Assembly (NCBI GenBank): GCA_003133265.1
Contig: PKWQ01000200.1
Span: 23,002-40,839 of the forward strand
Length of the DNA stretch: 17,838 nt
Source of the DNA: Acetobacteraceae bacterium
Lineage (GTDB): Bacteria > Pseudomonadota > Alphaproteobacteria > Acetobacterales > Acetobacteraceae
Reading direction: 5' to 3'
Part shown: in pieces, positions 6,127 to 13,571 of the stretch
Position numbering within the stretch: the stretch's first letter is position 1
How the letters are laid out: every line of letters begins with the position of its first letter
Made by a program: the position numbers and the translations under genes
Notes under the pieces: model-generated
Database searches by the model: none
Told to the model about the DNA's origin: nothing
What the model saw: only the letters and a program-made list of their open reading frames with translations

Positions 6127-6680
6127 TGCCGCGTAGCGACCGCATCCCAGGCATCCGCCCGCGCCCCAGCCTGGGCCGGCGGCTGGACATCGCGGCGCGG
6201 GCGAGCTTTCCCGCCGTTTCCACCGCAGGTCTGATGATGCTGACCGCCGCGCCCTTCGGTTTCGCCGGCCAGGCGGCGCTTCTGCCCGCCACGGCGCTGG
6301 CCGCGGTGTATTTCTGGTCGCTGTTCCGCCCTGCCGCGATGGCGCCTGTGGTGGTGGTGGTGATCGGCATCCTGCTCGATCTGCTCGGCTATCTGCCGCT
6401 TGGTGTCGGGGTGCTGACGCTGCTCGTGGTGCATGGGTTTGCCGCGCGCTGGCAGCGCGTGCTGGCGCGGCAGAGCTTCCTGGTGGTCTGGGTGGCGTTT
6501 CTCGGTTTCGCCGCCGGGGCGGCAGCACTCGGCTGGGCACTGACGTCGCTGTTGCAATTCCGGCTGCTGCCGGTCAGCGCGGCACTGTTCCAGTTCGTCG
6601 TCTCCGCGGCGATCTATCCGGCGCTCGCCATCCTGTTCGTGCGCGCCCAACGCTCCGTCGCCGCGCCGGAGCGGGCCTGA
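6126..6680 (+). CDS. mreD: Rod shape-determining membrane protein MreD
   Basis: The 184-aa protein is polytopic, with about six hydrophobic segments (residues ~27-45, 50-66, 73-90, 92-106, 117-142, 149-173), which is the usual size and topology for MreD. The segment GILLDLLGYLPLGVGVL matches the conserved D-x-x-x-x-x-P-L-G pattern of the family. MreD works in the membrane with MreC to control the elongasome. It is joined to mreC before it and mrdA after it by one-base TGATG overlaps, so it is translationally coupled on both sides. The N-terminus is Arg/Pro-rich and weakly conserved. The assignment rests on topology, the motif and the position in the operon. Confidence 0.92.
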   Translation: MPRSDRIPGIRPRPSLGRRLDIAARASFPAVSTAGLMMLTAAPFGFAGQAALLPATALAAVYFWSLFRPAAMAPVVVVVIGILLDLLGYLPLGVGVLTLLVVHGFAARWQRVLARQSFLVVWVAFLGFAAGAAALGWALTSLLQFRLLPVSAALFQFVVSAAIYPALAILFVRAQRSVAAPERA

Positions 6681-8551
6681 TGCGCAAGGAAGGCAAGCGC
6701 ACCAGCGTCTTCACCCGCCGCGCCCTGCTGATGATGGGCGGGCAGCTGACGGTGCTCGGCGCGCTCGGTGCGCGGCTCTATCAGGTGCAGGTGGTGGAGG
6801 GCGCGCGCTACGCCACGCTGGCCGACGAGAACCGGATCAGCGCGCGCCTGATCGCCCCGCCGCGCGGGCGTATCCTGGATCGGTTCGGCGTCGTGCTGGG
6901 CGGCAACCGGACGAACTGGCGCGCGCTGCTGATCGCCGAGCAGACCGAGGACGCCACCGCCACGCTCGACACCTTCTCGCGGATCGTGCCGCTGGCCGAG
7001 CATGAGCGTGCCCGGATCGAGCGCGACATGCACCGTCATCGCCGCTTCATTCCGGTGATGGTGCGCGAGTTTCTGTCGTGGGAGGACATGGCGCGCATCG
7101 AGGTGAACGCGCCCGACCTGCCGGGCATCGTCGTCGATGTCGGCACCTCGCGCGAATATCCGTTTAAGGATCAGTTCGCACATCTGATCGGCTATGTCGC
7201 GCCGCCGAACGAGGCGGATGTCGCCGACGATCAGATGCTGGCGCTGCCCGGCATTCGTGTCGGGCGTGCCGGGCTGGAGAAATACCACGACCTCTCGCTG
7301 CGCGGTCGCCCGGGCGCGGTGCAGTTGGAAGTGAACGCCGTCGGACGGGTGATCCGCGAGCTTGACCGGCAGGAAGGCACGCAGGGCCAGGATGTCGGCC
7401 TGACCATCGACGCCGGATTGCAGCAGGCGGTGCTGTCGCATCTCGGCGAGGAAAGCGCCTCCGCCGTCGTGCTCGACTGCCGCAACGGCGAGGTGCTGGC
7501 GATGGCCAGCAACCCGTCCTTCGACCCGTCGCTGTTCAATTCCGGCGTCTCCCAGGCGCAATGGGTGGAGTGGACCAGCAACCGCCGGGCGCCGCTGATC
7601 AACAAGGCCACGTCCGGCCTCTATGCCCCCGGCTCCACCTTCAAGATGGCGGTGGCGCTCGCCGGTCTGTCCGCGCGCGCCATCACGCCGGGCGATCACA
7701 TCAACTGCCCGGGCTATCTCGATCTCGGCGATACGCGGTTCCATTGCTGGAAAAAATACGGTCATGGCGGGCTCGATCTGCTGGGCGGGCTGAAGAACTC
7801 CTGCGACGTGTATTTCTACGAGGTCGCGCGGCGCACCGGCATCGACAAGGTCGCGGCGATGGCGCACCGGCTGGGGCTGGGCGTCGCGCCGACCATCGAC
7901 CTGCCGGGCGCGCGCTCCGGCCTGATCCCGACGCGGGAGTGGCGCATGGCGCAGGGCAAGGCATGGAACATCGGCGATACCATCGTCTCCGGCATCGGCC
8001 AAGGTTTCATCCAGATTACGCCGTTGCAGCTTGCCACCTATACCGCGCGGGTCGCCACCGGCCTGGCCATAGAGCCGCATCTGACCCGCAGCCTGGGCGG
8101 CGTGCTGCAACATGGCGCGAAGCCGGAGGACTGGACCAGTCTCGGTCTGCCCGAGCGCGACCTGCATCTGGTGCGCGAAGGGATGTGGCTGGTGGTGAAC
8201 GACCCCAGCGGCACCGCGCCGATCGCCAAGCTGCCCGATCCGCGCGTGCAGCTGGCCGGCAAGACCGGCTCTTCCCAGGTGCGGCGCGTCTCACGCGAGA
8301 TGCGCGAGAGGGGCTTCAAGAGCGAGTCGCTGCCCTGGGAGTTCCGCCCGCACGCGCTGTTCGTCGCCTATGCCCCGTACGACGCGCCGCGCTATGCGGT
8401 GTCGGTGGTCGTGGAGCACGGCAACGCCGGCGCCGCCGCCGCCGCGCCGCTGGCGCGCGACATCATGACCGACGTGCTTTCCCGCGACCCCGCCAACCGC
8501 ACCGAGCCGTCCGGCGCGAAGCTGGCGGAACGCGGCGGGCCCGCGTCATGA
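6680..8551 (+). CDS. mrdA: Peptidoglycan D,D-transpeptidase PBP2
   Basis: PBP2 is the class B penicillin-binding protein that cross-links lateral-wall peptidoglycan alongside RodA. The 623-aa protein has an N-terminal membrane anchor (residues ~14-33) and a pedestal dimerisation domain with RGRILDRFG (62-70). The transpeptidase domain carries S319TFK with the acyl-ester serine, S374CD as the second motif, and K528TG as the third. The length is normal for the family. It begins at the ATG overlapping the mreD stop and its own stop overlaps the rodA start (ATGA). The C-terminal tail after residue 600 is Ala/Gly-rich and probably disordered. No key residue is missing, and beta-lactam (mecillinam-type) sensitivity would be expected from family knowledge. 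Confidence 0.97.
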   Translation: MRKEGKRTSVFTRRALLMMGGQLTVLGALGARLYQVQVVEGARYATLADENRISARLIAPPRGRILDRFGVVLGGNRTNWRALLIAEQTEDATATLDTFSRIVPLAEHERARIERDMHRHRRFIPVMVREFLSWEDMARIEVNAPDLPGIVVDVGTSREYPFKDQFAHLIGYVAPPNEADVADDQMLALPGIRVGRAGLEKYHDLSLRGRPGAVQLEVNAVGRVIRELDRQEGTQGQDVGLTIDAGLQQAVLSHLGEESASAVVLDCRNGEVLAMASNPSFDPSLFNSGVSQAQWVEWTSNRRAPLINKATSGLYAPGSTFKMAVALAGLSARAITPGDHINCPGYLDLGDTRFHCWKKYGHGGLDLLGGLKNSCDVYFYEVARRTGIDKVAAMAHRLGLGVAPTIDLPGARSGLIPTREWRMAQGKAWNIGDTIVSGIGQGFIQITPLQLATYTARVATGLAIEPHLTRSLGGVLQHGAKPEDWTSLGLPERDLHLVREGMWLVVNDPSGTAPIAKLPDPRVQLAGKTGSSQVRRVSREMRERGFKSESLPWEFRPHALFVAYAPYDAPRYAVSVVVEHGNAGAAAAAPLARDIMTDVLSRDPANRTEPSGAKLAERGGPAS

Positions 8552-9693
8552 CGCAGCGCCGCCTGATACGCGAGACGTCGTTCGACATCACCGGCAAGCT
8601 CTGGCGCATCAACTGGGGCTATGTGCTGCTGCTCTGCCTGCTGGCCGCCGTCGGCTATGCCGCGCTGTACAGCGCTGCCGGGGGCGCGCCGGAGCCCTAT
8701 GCCACCAAACACGCGTTGCGCTTCGCCTTCGCGCTGGTGCTGATGCTGGGCATCGCGCTGATCGACATCCGCTTCATCGCCCGCCTGGCTTGGCCGCTCT
8801 ATGGCGTTTCGGTGCTCCTGCTGATCCTGGTCATGCGTATGGGCCATGTCGGCAAGGGCGCGCAGCGCTGGATCGATATCGCCGGATTGCAGATGCAGCC
8901 GAGCGAGTTGGCGAAGATCGCGCTGGTTCTGGCGCTTGCCGCCTGGTTCCATCGTGCGTCCTGGGAGCGGATGGGCAACCCGCTGTTCCTGGTGGTGCCG
9001 ATCCTCGCCGTGCTGGTCCCGGTGGGGCTGATCGTGAAGGAGCCCAATCTGGGCACCGCCGTCATCACCGCCCTGGTCGGCGCCTCGGTGTTCTTCGCCG
9101 CCGGGGTACGCTGGTGGAAGTTCCTGCTGGTCGCTCTGCCGGTACCGTTCGCCGCGCGTCTGGTGTACGATCATCTGCACGACTACCAGCGCGCCCGCAT
9201 CGATACCTTCCTCAATCCCGAGAACGACCCGCTGGGTGCCGGCTACAACATCATCCAATCGAAGATCGCGCTGGGTTCGGGGGGGATGTGGGGCAAGGGA
9301 TTCTTGCAGGGCACCCAGGGGCATCTGAATTTCCTGCCGGAAAAGCAGACCGATTTCATCTTCACCATGATCGGCGAGGAGTTCGGCCTGGTCGGCGGAC
9401 TGGCGACGCTCGGACTGCTCGGGCTGATCGTGCTCGGCGGCATGGCGATCGCGCTCGGCTGCCGCAACCAGTTCGGCCGGCTGGTGGCGCTCGGCATCTC
9501 GTTCAATTTCTTCATGTATGTCTTCGTCAACATCGCCATGGTGATGGGCGTCATTCCGGTGGGCGGCGTGCCGCTGCCGCTGGTCTCCCATGGCGGATCG
9601 GCGATGCTGACGGTGATGATCGGCTTCGGCGTGCTGATGTCGGTGCATGTGCATCGCGACGTGGACTTCAGTGACGGGCGCGACGATCTCTGA
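8548..9693 (+). CDS. rodA: SEDS peptidoglycan glycosyltransferase RodA
   Basis: RodA polymerises lipid II into glycan strands for cell elongation in complex with PBP2. The 381-aa protein has about ten membrane spans. It carries the family marks PSELAKIALVLALA (acidic E120), KEPNLGTAV, a periplasmic loop LNPENDPLGAGYNIIQSKIA, FLPEKQTDFIFT with the essential-type Asp (D269), and VPLPLVSHGGSAM near the C-terminus. This start overlaps the mrdA stop by four bases. The stop codon lies inside the first copy of an exact 21-bp tandem duplication (9687-9728), and the next gene starts within this one in another frame. The N-terminal cytoplasmic tail (~20 residues, Arg-rich) is typical of alphaproteobacterial RodA. 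Confidence 0.97.
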   Translation: MTQRRLIRETSFDITGKLWRINWGYVLLLCLLAAVGYAALYSAAGGAPEPYATKHALRFAFALVLMLGIALIDIRFIARLAWPLYGVSVLLLILVMRMGHVGKGAQRWIDIAGLQMQPSELAKIALVLALAAWFHRASWERMGNPLFLVVPILAVLVPVGLIVKEPNLGTAVITALVGASVFFAAGVRWWKFLLVALPVPFAARLVYDHLHDYQRARIDTFLNPENDPLGAGYNIIQSKIALGSGGMWGKGFLQGTQGHLNFLPEKQTDFIFTMIGEEFGLVGGLATLGLLGLIVLGGMAIALGCRNQFGRLVALGISFNFFMYVFVNIAMVMGVIPVGGVPLPLVSHGGSAMLTVMIGFGVLMSVHVHRDVDFSDGRDDL

Positions 9694-10081
9694 GCCGGCG
9701 CTGCCGGTCTCTGAGCCGGCGCTGCCGGCCCGGATGCACGCGGCCTATCGGGCGACGGACTATGCGGCCGGCGACATCGCCGCACGGATCGGCCGGCGCG
9801 TTGCGGGGCTGGATTGGCGCGTCGCGGTGTTCCTGACCGCCTGGAACCCGTATTCCCGGCGTATGCCCGACGGCTGGAACCGGCGGATGCAAGCGTGCCT
9901 GCGCGGGTGGTTGCGTGGCCGGACGGTGCTTGCCGGCACGGGCACGCTCGGGCGCTGGCGGGAGGAGATGCTGCTGGTGGCGCTCGATCCCGCCCGTGCG
10001 ATGGTGCTGGCCCGCCGTTTCCGCCAGCGCGGCATCGTTGTCGTCAGGCGCGGCCAGCCGGCCCGGCTGGCGATCCTTTAG
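9671..10081 (+). CDS. DUF3293 family protein
   Basis: The product resembles DUF3293 proteins of unknown function. It has VAVFLTAWNPYSRRM followed by NRRMQACLRGWL, then a GTGTLGRWREEMLLV core and an ARRFRQRGIVVVRRGQ end, in the family's usual order and length (~115-140 aa). I chose the GTG at 9671 (GTGGA seven bases upstream), giving 136 aa and a 23-bp overlap with rodA. An ATG at 9647 or one at 9734 is also possible, the latter removing the Pro-rich lead. That lead (SEPALPVSEPALPA) is made by a 21-bp tandem duplication. It appears to be the last gene of the mre operon by overlap, though a functional link to cell shape is not established. A MITE begins at the final base of its TAG stop without altering the protein. 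Confidence 0.75.
   Translation: MTGATISEPALPVSEPALPARMHAAYRATDYAAGDIAARIGRRVAGLDWRVAVFLTAWNPYSRRMPDGWNRRMQACLRGWLRGRTVLAGTGTLGRWREEMLLVALDPARAMVLARRFRQRGIVVVRRGQPARLAIL
9687..9728. repeat. Exact 21-bp tandem duplication across the rodA stop
   Basis: TCTCTGAGCCGGCGCTGCC plus GG occurs twice head to tail (9687-9707 and 9708-9728) with no mismatch. The unit holds the rodA TGA, so a second in-frame TGA follows 21 bases later. In the overlapping DUF3293 frame each unit adds seven residues (SEPALPV/SEPALPA). The length is a multiple of three and therefore keeps that frame open. The exact identity suggests a recent slippage event. Confidence 0.9.
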
Positions 10082-10242
10082 AGACCGTTTGAGAACTCTG
10101 GCGGGTCGGTTCGCCGGGTCTTTTCCGCGCTGGATTCGTCGGCTGCTTGCCCCGATGTCCCCGCATCGGGGCGGCGCAACCTCCTTTCCAGCACGAAAAA
10201 TCCCTCGCCGCCCCTCAACCGCCAGAGTTCTCAAACGGTCTC
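10081..10242. mobile_element. 162-bp miniature inverted-repeat transposable element (MITE)
   Basis: Bases 10081-10104 and 10219-10242 are perfect 24-bp inverted repeats, beginning GAGACCGTTTGAGAAC and ending as its complement. The trinucleotide TTA flanks both ends (10078-10080 and 10243-10245), as expected for a target-site duplication. The 114-bp core has no credible gene; it holds an internal hairpin GCCCCGATG/CATCGGGGC (10149-10157 with 10164-10172). A non-coding element with such ends must be moved by a transposase made elsewhere. The GAG start and a TNA-type three-base target resemble the IS1031 group of the IS5 family as I recall it, but this was not checked. The element lies exactly at the shared stop codons of two convergent genes and leaves both intact. 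Confidence 0.9.
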
Positions 10243-11022
10243 TTAGGTCCGCGCCACCATGAACAGCCGCCGGAACGGCAGCAGCGTGGAGCCGTCGGCG
10301 CGGCGCGGATAATGCGGCGCCACCGCGTCGGCATAGGCGCGGCGGAACGCCGGGCGCTGCTCCGCCGGCAGCGCATCGAGGAACGGCCGGAGACTGCTGC
10401 CGGACGCCCATTCGCCCACCGCGTCCTCGCCGCGCAGCACATGCAGATAGATCGTCTCCCAGATATCCAGCGCGGCGACGTGCGGGCGCAGGATGTCCCA
10501 GTAGTCGCCCGGCTCCAGCACCGGCGGCGCCGAGCCCACGTCGCGCAGGGTTTCCGCCCACGGGCCCGCGGCGGCCACGGTGTATTGCAGCGCGCGCAGC
10601 GGCGCGTCGTGCATCGCCGGCATCTGCACCGCCAGCACCCCGCCCGGCGCGAGTAGCGATACCAGCCGGGGGAACAAGGCCCGATGTCCGCCGACCCAGT
10701 GCAGCGCGGCGTTGGAATAGATCAGTTCGGGGGCTGTCTCCGGCCGCCAGGTGGCGAAATCGCCCTGAACGAACCGGCAGCCCGGCACCGCCGCGCGTGC
10801 CTTCTCCAGCATCGCCGGAGAGCCATCGACGCCGACGATCTCGGCCCCGGGGAAACGCGCCTTCAGGATCGCGGTGACGTTGCCCGGACCGCAGCCGAGA
10901 TCGACCGCATGCGCGGGCGCGGGCGCGGTCAGCGGCACGCGCGCCAGCAGATCCAGCGCCGGGCGCAGACGCTCATCGGCGAAGCGCAGATACTGCGCCG
11001 GGTCCCAATCGTTCGTTGTCAT
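10243..11022 (-). CDS. tam: Trans-aconitate 2-methyltransferase
   Basis: Tam methylates trans-aconitate with S-adenosylmethionine, removing an inhibitor of aconitase; it is cytoplasmic. The 259-aa protein follows the E. coli enzyme closely along its length: WDPAQYLRFADERLRPALDLLARVPL at the N-terminus, SAM motif I VDLGCGPGN (40-48), acidic D66 at the end of strand 2, SNAALHWV and LFPRLVSLLAPGGVLAVQMP in the middle, and LLPFRRLFMVAR at the end. The ATG (11020-11022) overlaps the stop of the upstream sensor kinase gene (ATGA), so the pair is coupled. Its stop TAA is the TTA of the MITE target duplication. No ribosome site independent of the kinase gene is evident. The identity is well supported; the physiological link to the kinase is unknown. 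Confidence 0.92.
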   Translation of the reverse strand: MTTNDWDPAQYLRFADERLRPALDLLARVPLTAPAPAHAVDLGCGPGNVTAILKARFPGAEIVGVDGSPAMLEKARAAVPGCRFVQGDFATWRPETAPELIYSNAALHWVGGHRALFPRLVSLLAPGGVLAVQMPAMHDAPLRALQYTVAAAGPWAETLRDVGSAPPVLEPGDYWDILRPHVAALDIWETIYLHVLRGEDAVGEWASGSSLRPFLDALPAEQRPAFRRAYADAVAPHYPRRADGSTLLPFRRLFMVART

Positions 11023-12476
11023 GATCGGTTGCCCTCCGGCGGTCGTGTGTCAGCCAATGCGGCGGGGGAGGCTGTCGCCGCCCGCTCCGGGCCCGGCAGG
11101 GTCAGGCGGAACACCGTGCCGCCCGGCCCGGTACGCGCCAGCACGATATCCCCGCCATGCGCGCGTGTCAGATCCCGTGCGATGGCCAGCCCAAGGCCGC
11201 TGCCACCCCGGCGGGTGCTGACCGCGAAGGGGCGGAACAGGTGCGCCCGGGTCGCCTTGGGAAGGCCGGGTCCGTCATCGCCGATGTCCACCGAAATCCC
11301 TGCCTGGTCCGCGGATGCCTCTACCACCGCGTGGCGTGCCCCCGCCTCCGCGGCGTTTCGCAGCAGGTTGGCCAGCACGCGGAATAGATCCCTGGGATCG
11401 GCCGCCACCCGCACCGATGGATCGACCCTGTTCACCGTATCGAACGCCCTGCCGCCGATAGCGAGATTCCGTGCCACCTCGTCCACCAGCGGGGCCAGCG
11501 CGACGCGTTGCAACGCCGGCGGCGGCGGGCCTTCCCGGGCGAAATCGAGCGCGCGGCGCACCAGATCGGTGGCGCGGTCCACCGCCTCCACCAGCCTCTC
11601 GCCGGAACGGCGCACGGCGGGATCGGTGTGCAGTTGCAGCCGCTCGGCCGAGAGCAGCGCCGGTGTCAGAATGCCGCGCAGATCGTGGCTGACCTTGGCG
11701 ACCGCGGTGCCTAGTGCGGCGAGGCGCGCGTTGCGCCACAGCGCCGCCCGGAGTTCGTGCTGCATGGCGGACAATTCCCGTCCGGCGTGCGCCATCTCGT
11801 CATCCGCCAGCAGGCTTACATGCTCCGCATCCAGCGGCGTCGCGTGTTCGGGGTCGGCGCGGAAGGCGGCGATGCTGCCGGTGATCCGCCGCATCGGCCG
11901 GAGCAGCAACAGCAGCAGCGCCCCGTAGAGCAACCCGCCGGTAATGACGGCGATCAGCAGCGACAGCCAGAACAGATTGCCCGCGAAATGCTGCACATCT
12001 TTGCGCAGCCTGCGCTCCTCGATCACCACGCCAAGCTCGGCACCGGGCAGGAACACGCTGTCGTCGACGACCTCGATCAGCCGGTCGCCGGTGCCCGCCA
12101 GCAGCATCAGCGCCTCCCCGATGCCGGCCAGAGTGCTCTCGCGGCGCTTGTCGATCCGCGCGTCCGGCTGGCGGCCGTCGGTTGCATCCAGTACCACGGA
12201 CAGCAGCCCGGGCCCCTGGAGTTGGATTTTCTTCACCATTGAGAGATCAAGCAGCTTGTCGCGCGCCGATCGGTCGATCGCTCCCGGCGCCGCCGTCATC
12301 ACCGTCATGGCGGCAACGCGCGCCGCCACCAGCCTGTCGTTCAGCAAATCGGCGCGTTCACGCGCGAGGTCGGGAGCGAAGACCAGAATCTCGGTGATCA
12401 GCACGATCCCCAGGATCAGCAGCAGCAACCGGGCAGGAAGACTGCCGCGCCGCATGTGGAACAGGGAGGAAAGCAT
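11019..12476 (-). CDS. Orphan membrane sensor histidine kinase
   Basis: Using the ATG at 12474-12476 the protein has 485 aa. It has two membrane spans (residues ~15-34 and ~168-193) enclosing a ~130-residue periplasmic sensor region with no recognised fold. A HAMP-like linker follows, then the dimerisation helix VSHDLRGILTPAL with phospho-acceptor H264, the N box NLLRNAAEAGA (N370/N374), the G1 box DIGDDGPG (397-404) and the G2 box GGSGLGLAI (424-432). It is therefore a complete HPK with all catalytic boxes. I chose this start for its AGGA five bases upstream; the frame is open to an ATG at 12515 and GTG at 12518. No response regulator is adjacent; the coupled downstream gene is tam. The partner and signal are unknown. 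The minus-strand TTGACC near 12572 has no convincing -10 partner. Confidence 0.9.
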   Translation of the reverse strand: MLSSLFHMRRGSLPARLLLLILGIVLITEILVFAPDLARERADLLNDRLVAARVAAMTVMTAAPGAIDRSARDKLLDLSMVKKIQLQGPGLLSVVLDATDGRQPDARIDKRRESTLAGIGEALMLLAGTGDRLIEVVDDSVFLPGAELGVVIEERRLRKDVQHFAGNLFWLSLLIAVITGGLLYGALLLLLLRPMRRITGSIAAFRADPEHATPLDAEHVSLLADDEMAHAGRELSAMQHELRAALWRNARLAALGTAVAKVSHDLRGILTPALLSAERLQLHTDPAVRRSGERLVEAVDRATDLVRRALDFAREGPPPPALQRVALAPLVDEVARNLAIGGRAFDTVNRVDPSVRVAADPRDLFRVLANLLRNAAEAGARHAVVEASADQAGISVDIGDDGPGLPKATRAHLFRPFAVSTRRGGSGLGLAIARDLTRAHGGDIVLARTGPGGTVFRLTLPGPERAATASPAALADTRPPEGNRS

Positions 12477-12669
12477 GCGCATCCTACCCAGCCTGGTCGT
12501 CAGGGCCCCGGTCATCACGGTGGCGTGTGGGACGATCAGGTTTTTGTGAACTGTTCATGGCCCCAACTTGGGTCAAGCCGCGCCTCAGGGCAACCGGAAC
12601 TGCAGCCGAACCAGCATCAGCCATGCGCGCCCTTCCGTCGGTTATCCGCATGATGGCGCCGCGCCACGA

Positions 12670-12698
12670 TTGACGGCGCCGACCCACCCCCCTATAAG
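12670..12698 (+). promoter_or_regulatory. Sigma-70 promoter for rpmH-rnpA operon
   Basis: TTGACG (12670-12675, five of six) is followed by exactly 17 bases and TATAAG (12693-12698, five of six), the best promoter match in the window. Transcription should begin near 12705, leaving a ~68-base leader. The leader contains C5 (12716-12720) able to pair with G5 (12735-12739). The rest of the 254-bp gap from 12519 holds no gene I can support. Confidence 0.8.
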
Positions 12699-12772
12699 CC
12701 GCCGCCTGCGACGGGCCCCCTTGCGATCGATGCCGGGGGTGGTCCCGCGTCCGCACGCATTGGAGAGACCTC

Positions 12773-12907
12773 GTGAAGCGCACGTATCAACCTTCCAAGC
12801 TGGTCCGCAAGCGCCGCCACGGCTTTCGCGCGCGCATGGCCACTGTCGGCGGCCGCAAGGTTCTGGCCAACCGCCGCGCCAAGGGCCGCAAGCGCCTGTC
12901 GGCCTGA
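12773..12907 (+). CDS. rpmH: Ribosomal protein bL34
   Basis: The 44-residue product MKRTYQPSKLVRKRRHGFRA... ending AKGRKRLSA is an unmistakable L34, a basic protein of the large ribosomal subunit, of normal length. Translation starts at GTG 12773, with GGAGAGA six to seven bases upstream; there is no ATG alternative. A strong promoter lies about 75 bases before the start. It is followed after 29 bases by rnpA, the classic arrangement. The GTG start may lower its rate relative to other ribosomal proteins, which is speculative. Confidence 0.97.
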   Translation: MKRTYQPSKLVRKRRHGFRARMATVGGRKVLANRRAKGRKRLSA

Positions 12908-12936
12908 CCGGCGGGGCACTGAACGGAGGATTTCCC

Positions 12937-13293
12937 ATGGCGCCCGCGCCGCAGCGCCTGAAGCGCCGCGCGGAGTTCCTGCTGGTGGCGGGCAAGGGGC
13001 GCAAGGCCCCGATGCCCGGCCTCGTCCTGCAGGCTCTGGCCCGTGACGATGGCGGGCCGGCGCGCCTTGGCTTCACGGTGACCAAGAAGGTCGGCAACGC
13101 CGTCGTCCGCAACCGCACCAGACGCCGGCTGCAGGAAGCGGCCCGCCTGCTGCTGGCGGAACGGCCGGTTTCCGGCGTCGATCTGGTGCTGATCGGGCGC
13201 GCGGGCACCCGCGCGCGCGATTTCGCCGCGCTGAAGGCCGATATCGTGCGCGCCCTGGCTAAGGCGGGCGTGCCGTGGGACGGCGCATCGTGA
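12937..13293 (+). CDS. rnpA: Ribonuclease P protein component
   Basis: RnpA is the protein subunit of RNase P, which with the catalytic RNA removes tRNA 5' leaders. The 118-aa product has the family core RLGFTVTKKVGNAVVRNR (43-60) followed by TRRRLQEAAR, the RNR signature that binds the RNA subunit. Its length is normal. The ATG at 12937 has an excellent GGAGGA site six bases upstream. The same frame is open far upstream through rpmH, but nothing there resembles RnpA. Its TGA overlaps the GTG of yidD by three bases (GTGA), so the two are translated in series. Confidence 0.96.
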   Translation: MAPAPQRLKRRAEFLLVAGKGRKAPMPGLVLQALARDDGGPARLGFTVTKKVGNAVVRNRTRRRLQEAARLLLAERPVSGVDLVLIGRAGTRARDFAALKADIVRALAKAGVPWDGAS

Positions 13294-13571
13294 CCCCGGC
13301 GGCGATGCTGGCGATCGGTGCGGTGCGTACCTACCAGTGGACCATACGGGGTATGATCGGCTCCAACTGCCGTTTCTGCCCCAGCTGTAGCGACTATGCG
13401 ATCGATGCGTTCCGCATCCACGGCGCGGTACGTGGCGGGGCGATGGCGGGATGGCGTATCCTGCGCTGCAATCCTTGGAATGCGGGTGGCGATGATCCTG
13501 TGCCTGGGCACAGGACAAAGCCTGCCGGCGGCGGCGAAGTTCCGCCTGAATCAGGCAATACGGGGCATTGA
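13290..13571 (+). CDS. yidD: Membrane protein insertion efficiency factor YidD
   Basis: YidD is a small membrane-associated protein that helps YidC-dependent insertion. The 93-aa product carries the full signature: RTYQWTIRGMIGSNCRFCPSCSDYAIDAFRIHG (about residues 13-45) then WRILRCNPWNAGGDDPVP. The three conserved cysteines (CRFCPSC) and the later RCNP cysteine are present. A tail of about 20 Gly/Pro-rich residues is unconserved. The start at GTG 13290 overlaps the rnpA stop; an ATG at 13305 is possible and would drop five residues. The stop overlaps the yidC ATG by one base, so it is coupled to its functional partner. Confidence 0.94.
   Translation: MTPAAMLAIGAVRTYQWTIRGMIGSNCRFCPSCSDYAIDAFRIHGAVRGGAMAGWRILRCNPWNAGGDDPVPGHRTKPAGGGEVPPESGNTGH

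Noticed and set aside
6614..8167. Long open minus-strand frame (517 codons) opposite mrdA
   Set aside because: High-GC shadow of a well-conserved gene: His/Arg/Gln-rich translation, no domain, no ribosome site. Similar long antisense frames opposite leuA, mreB, rodA and yidC were rejected for the same reason.
10105..10218. Possible gene inside the MITE core
   Set aside because: The 114-bp core has no frame with a start, ribosome site or transposase-like motif; it is a non-autonomous element.
12642..12650. TTATCCGCA, eight of nine to a DnaA box, upstream of rpmH
   Set aside because: Only one box, no AT-rich unwinding region or dnaA gene nearby, and such a match is expected by chance at this scale. 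I do not claim an origin.
12568..12936. Upstream in-frame extension of rnpA through rpmH
   Set aside because: The added 123 residues match nothing and read across rpmH in another frame; the ATG at 12937 has an ideal ribosome site and the RnpA family begins there.
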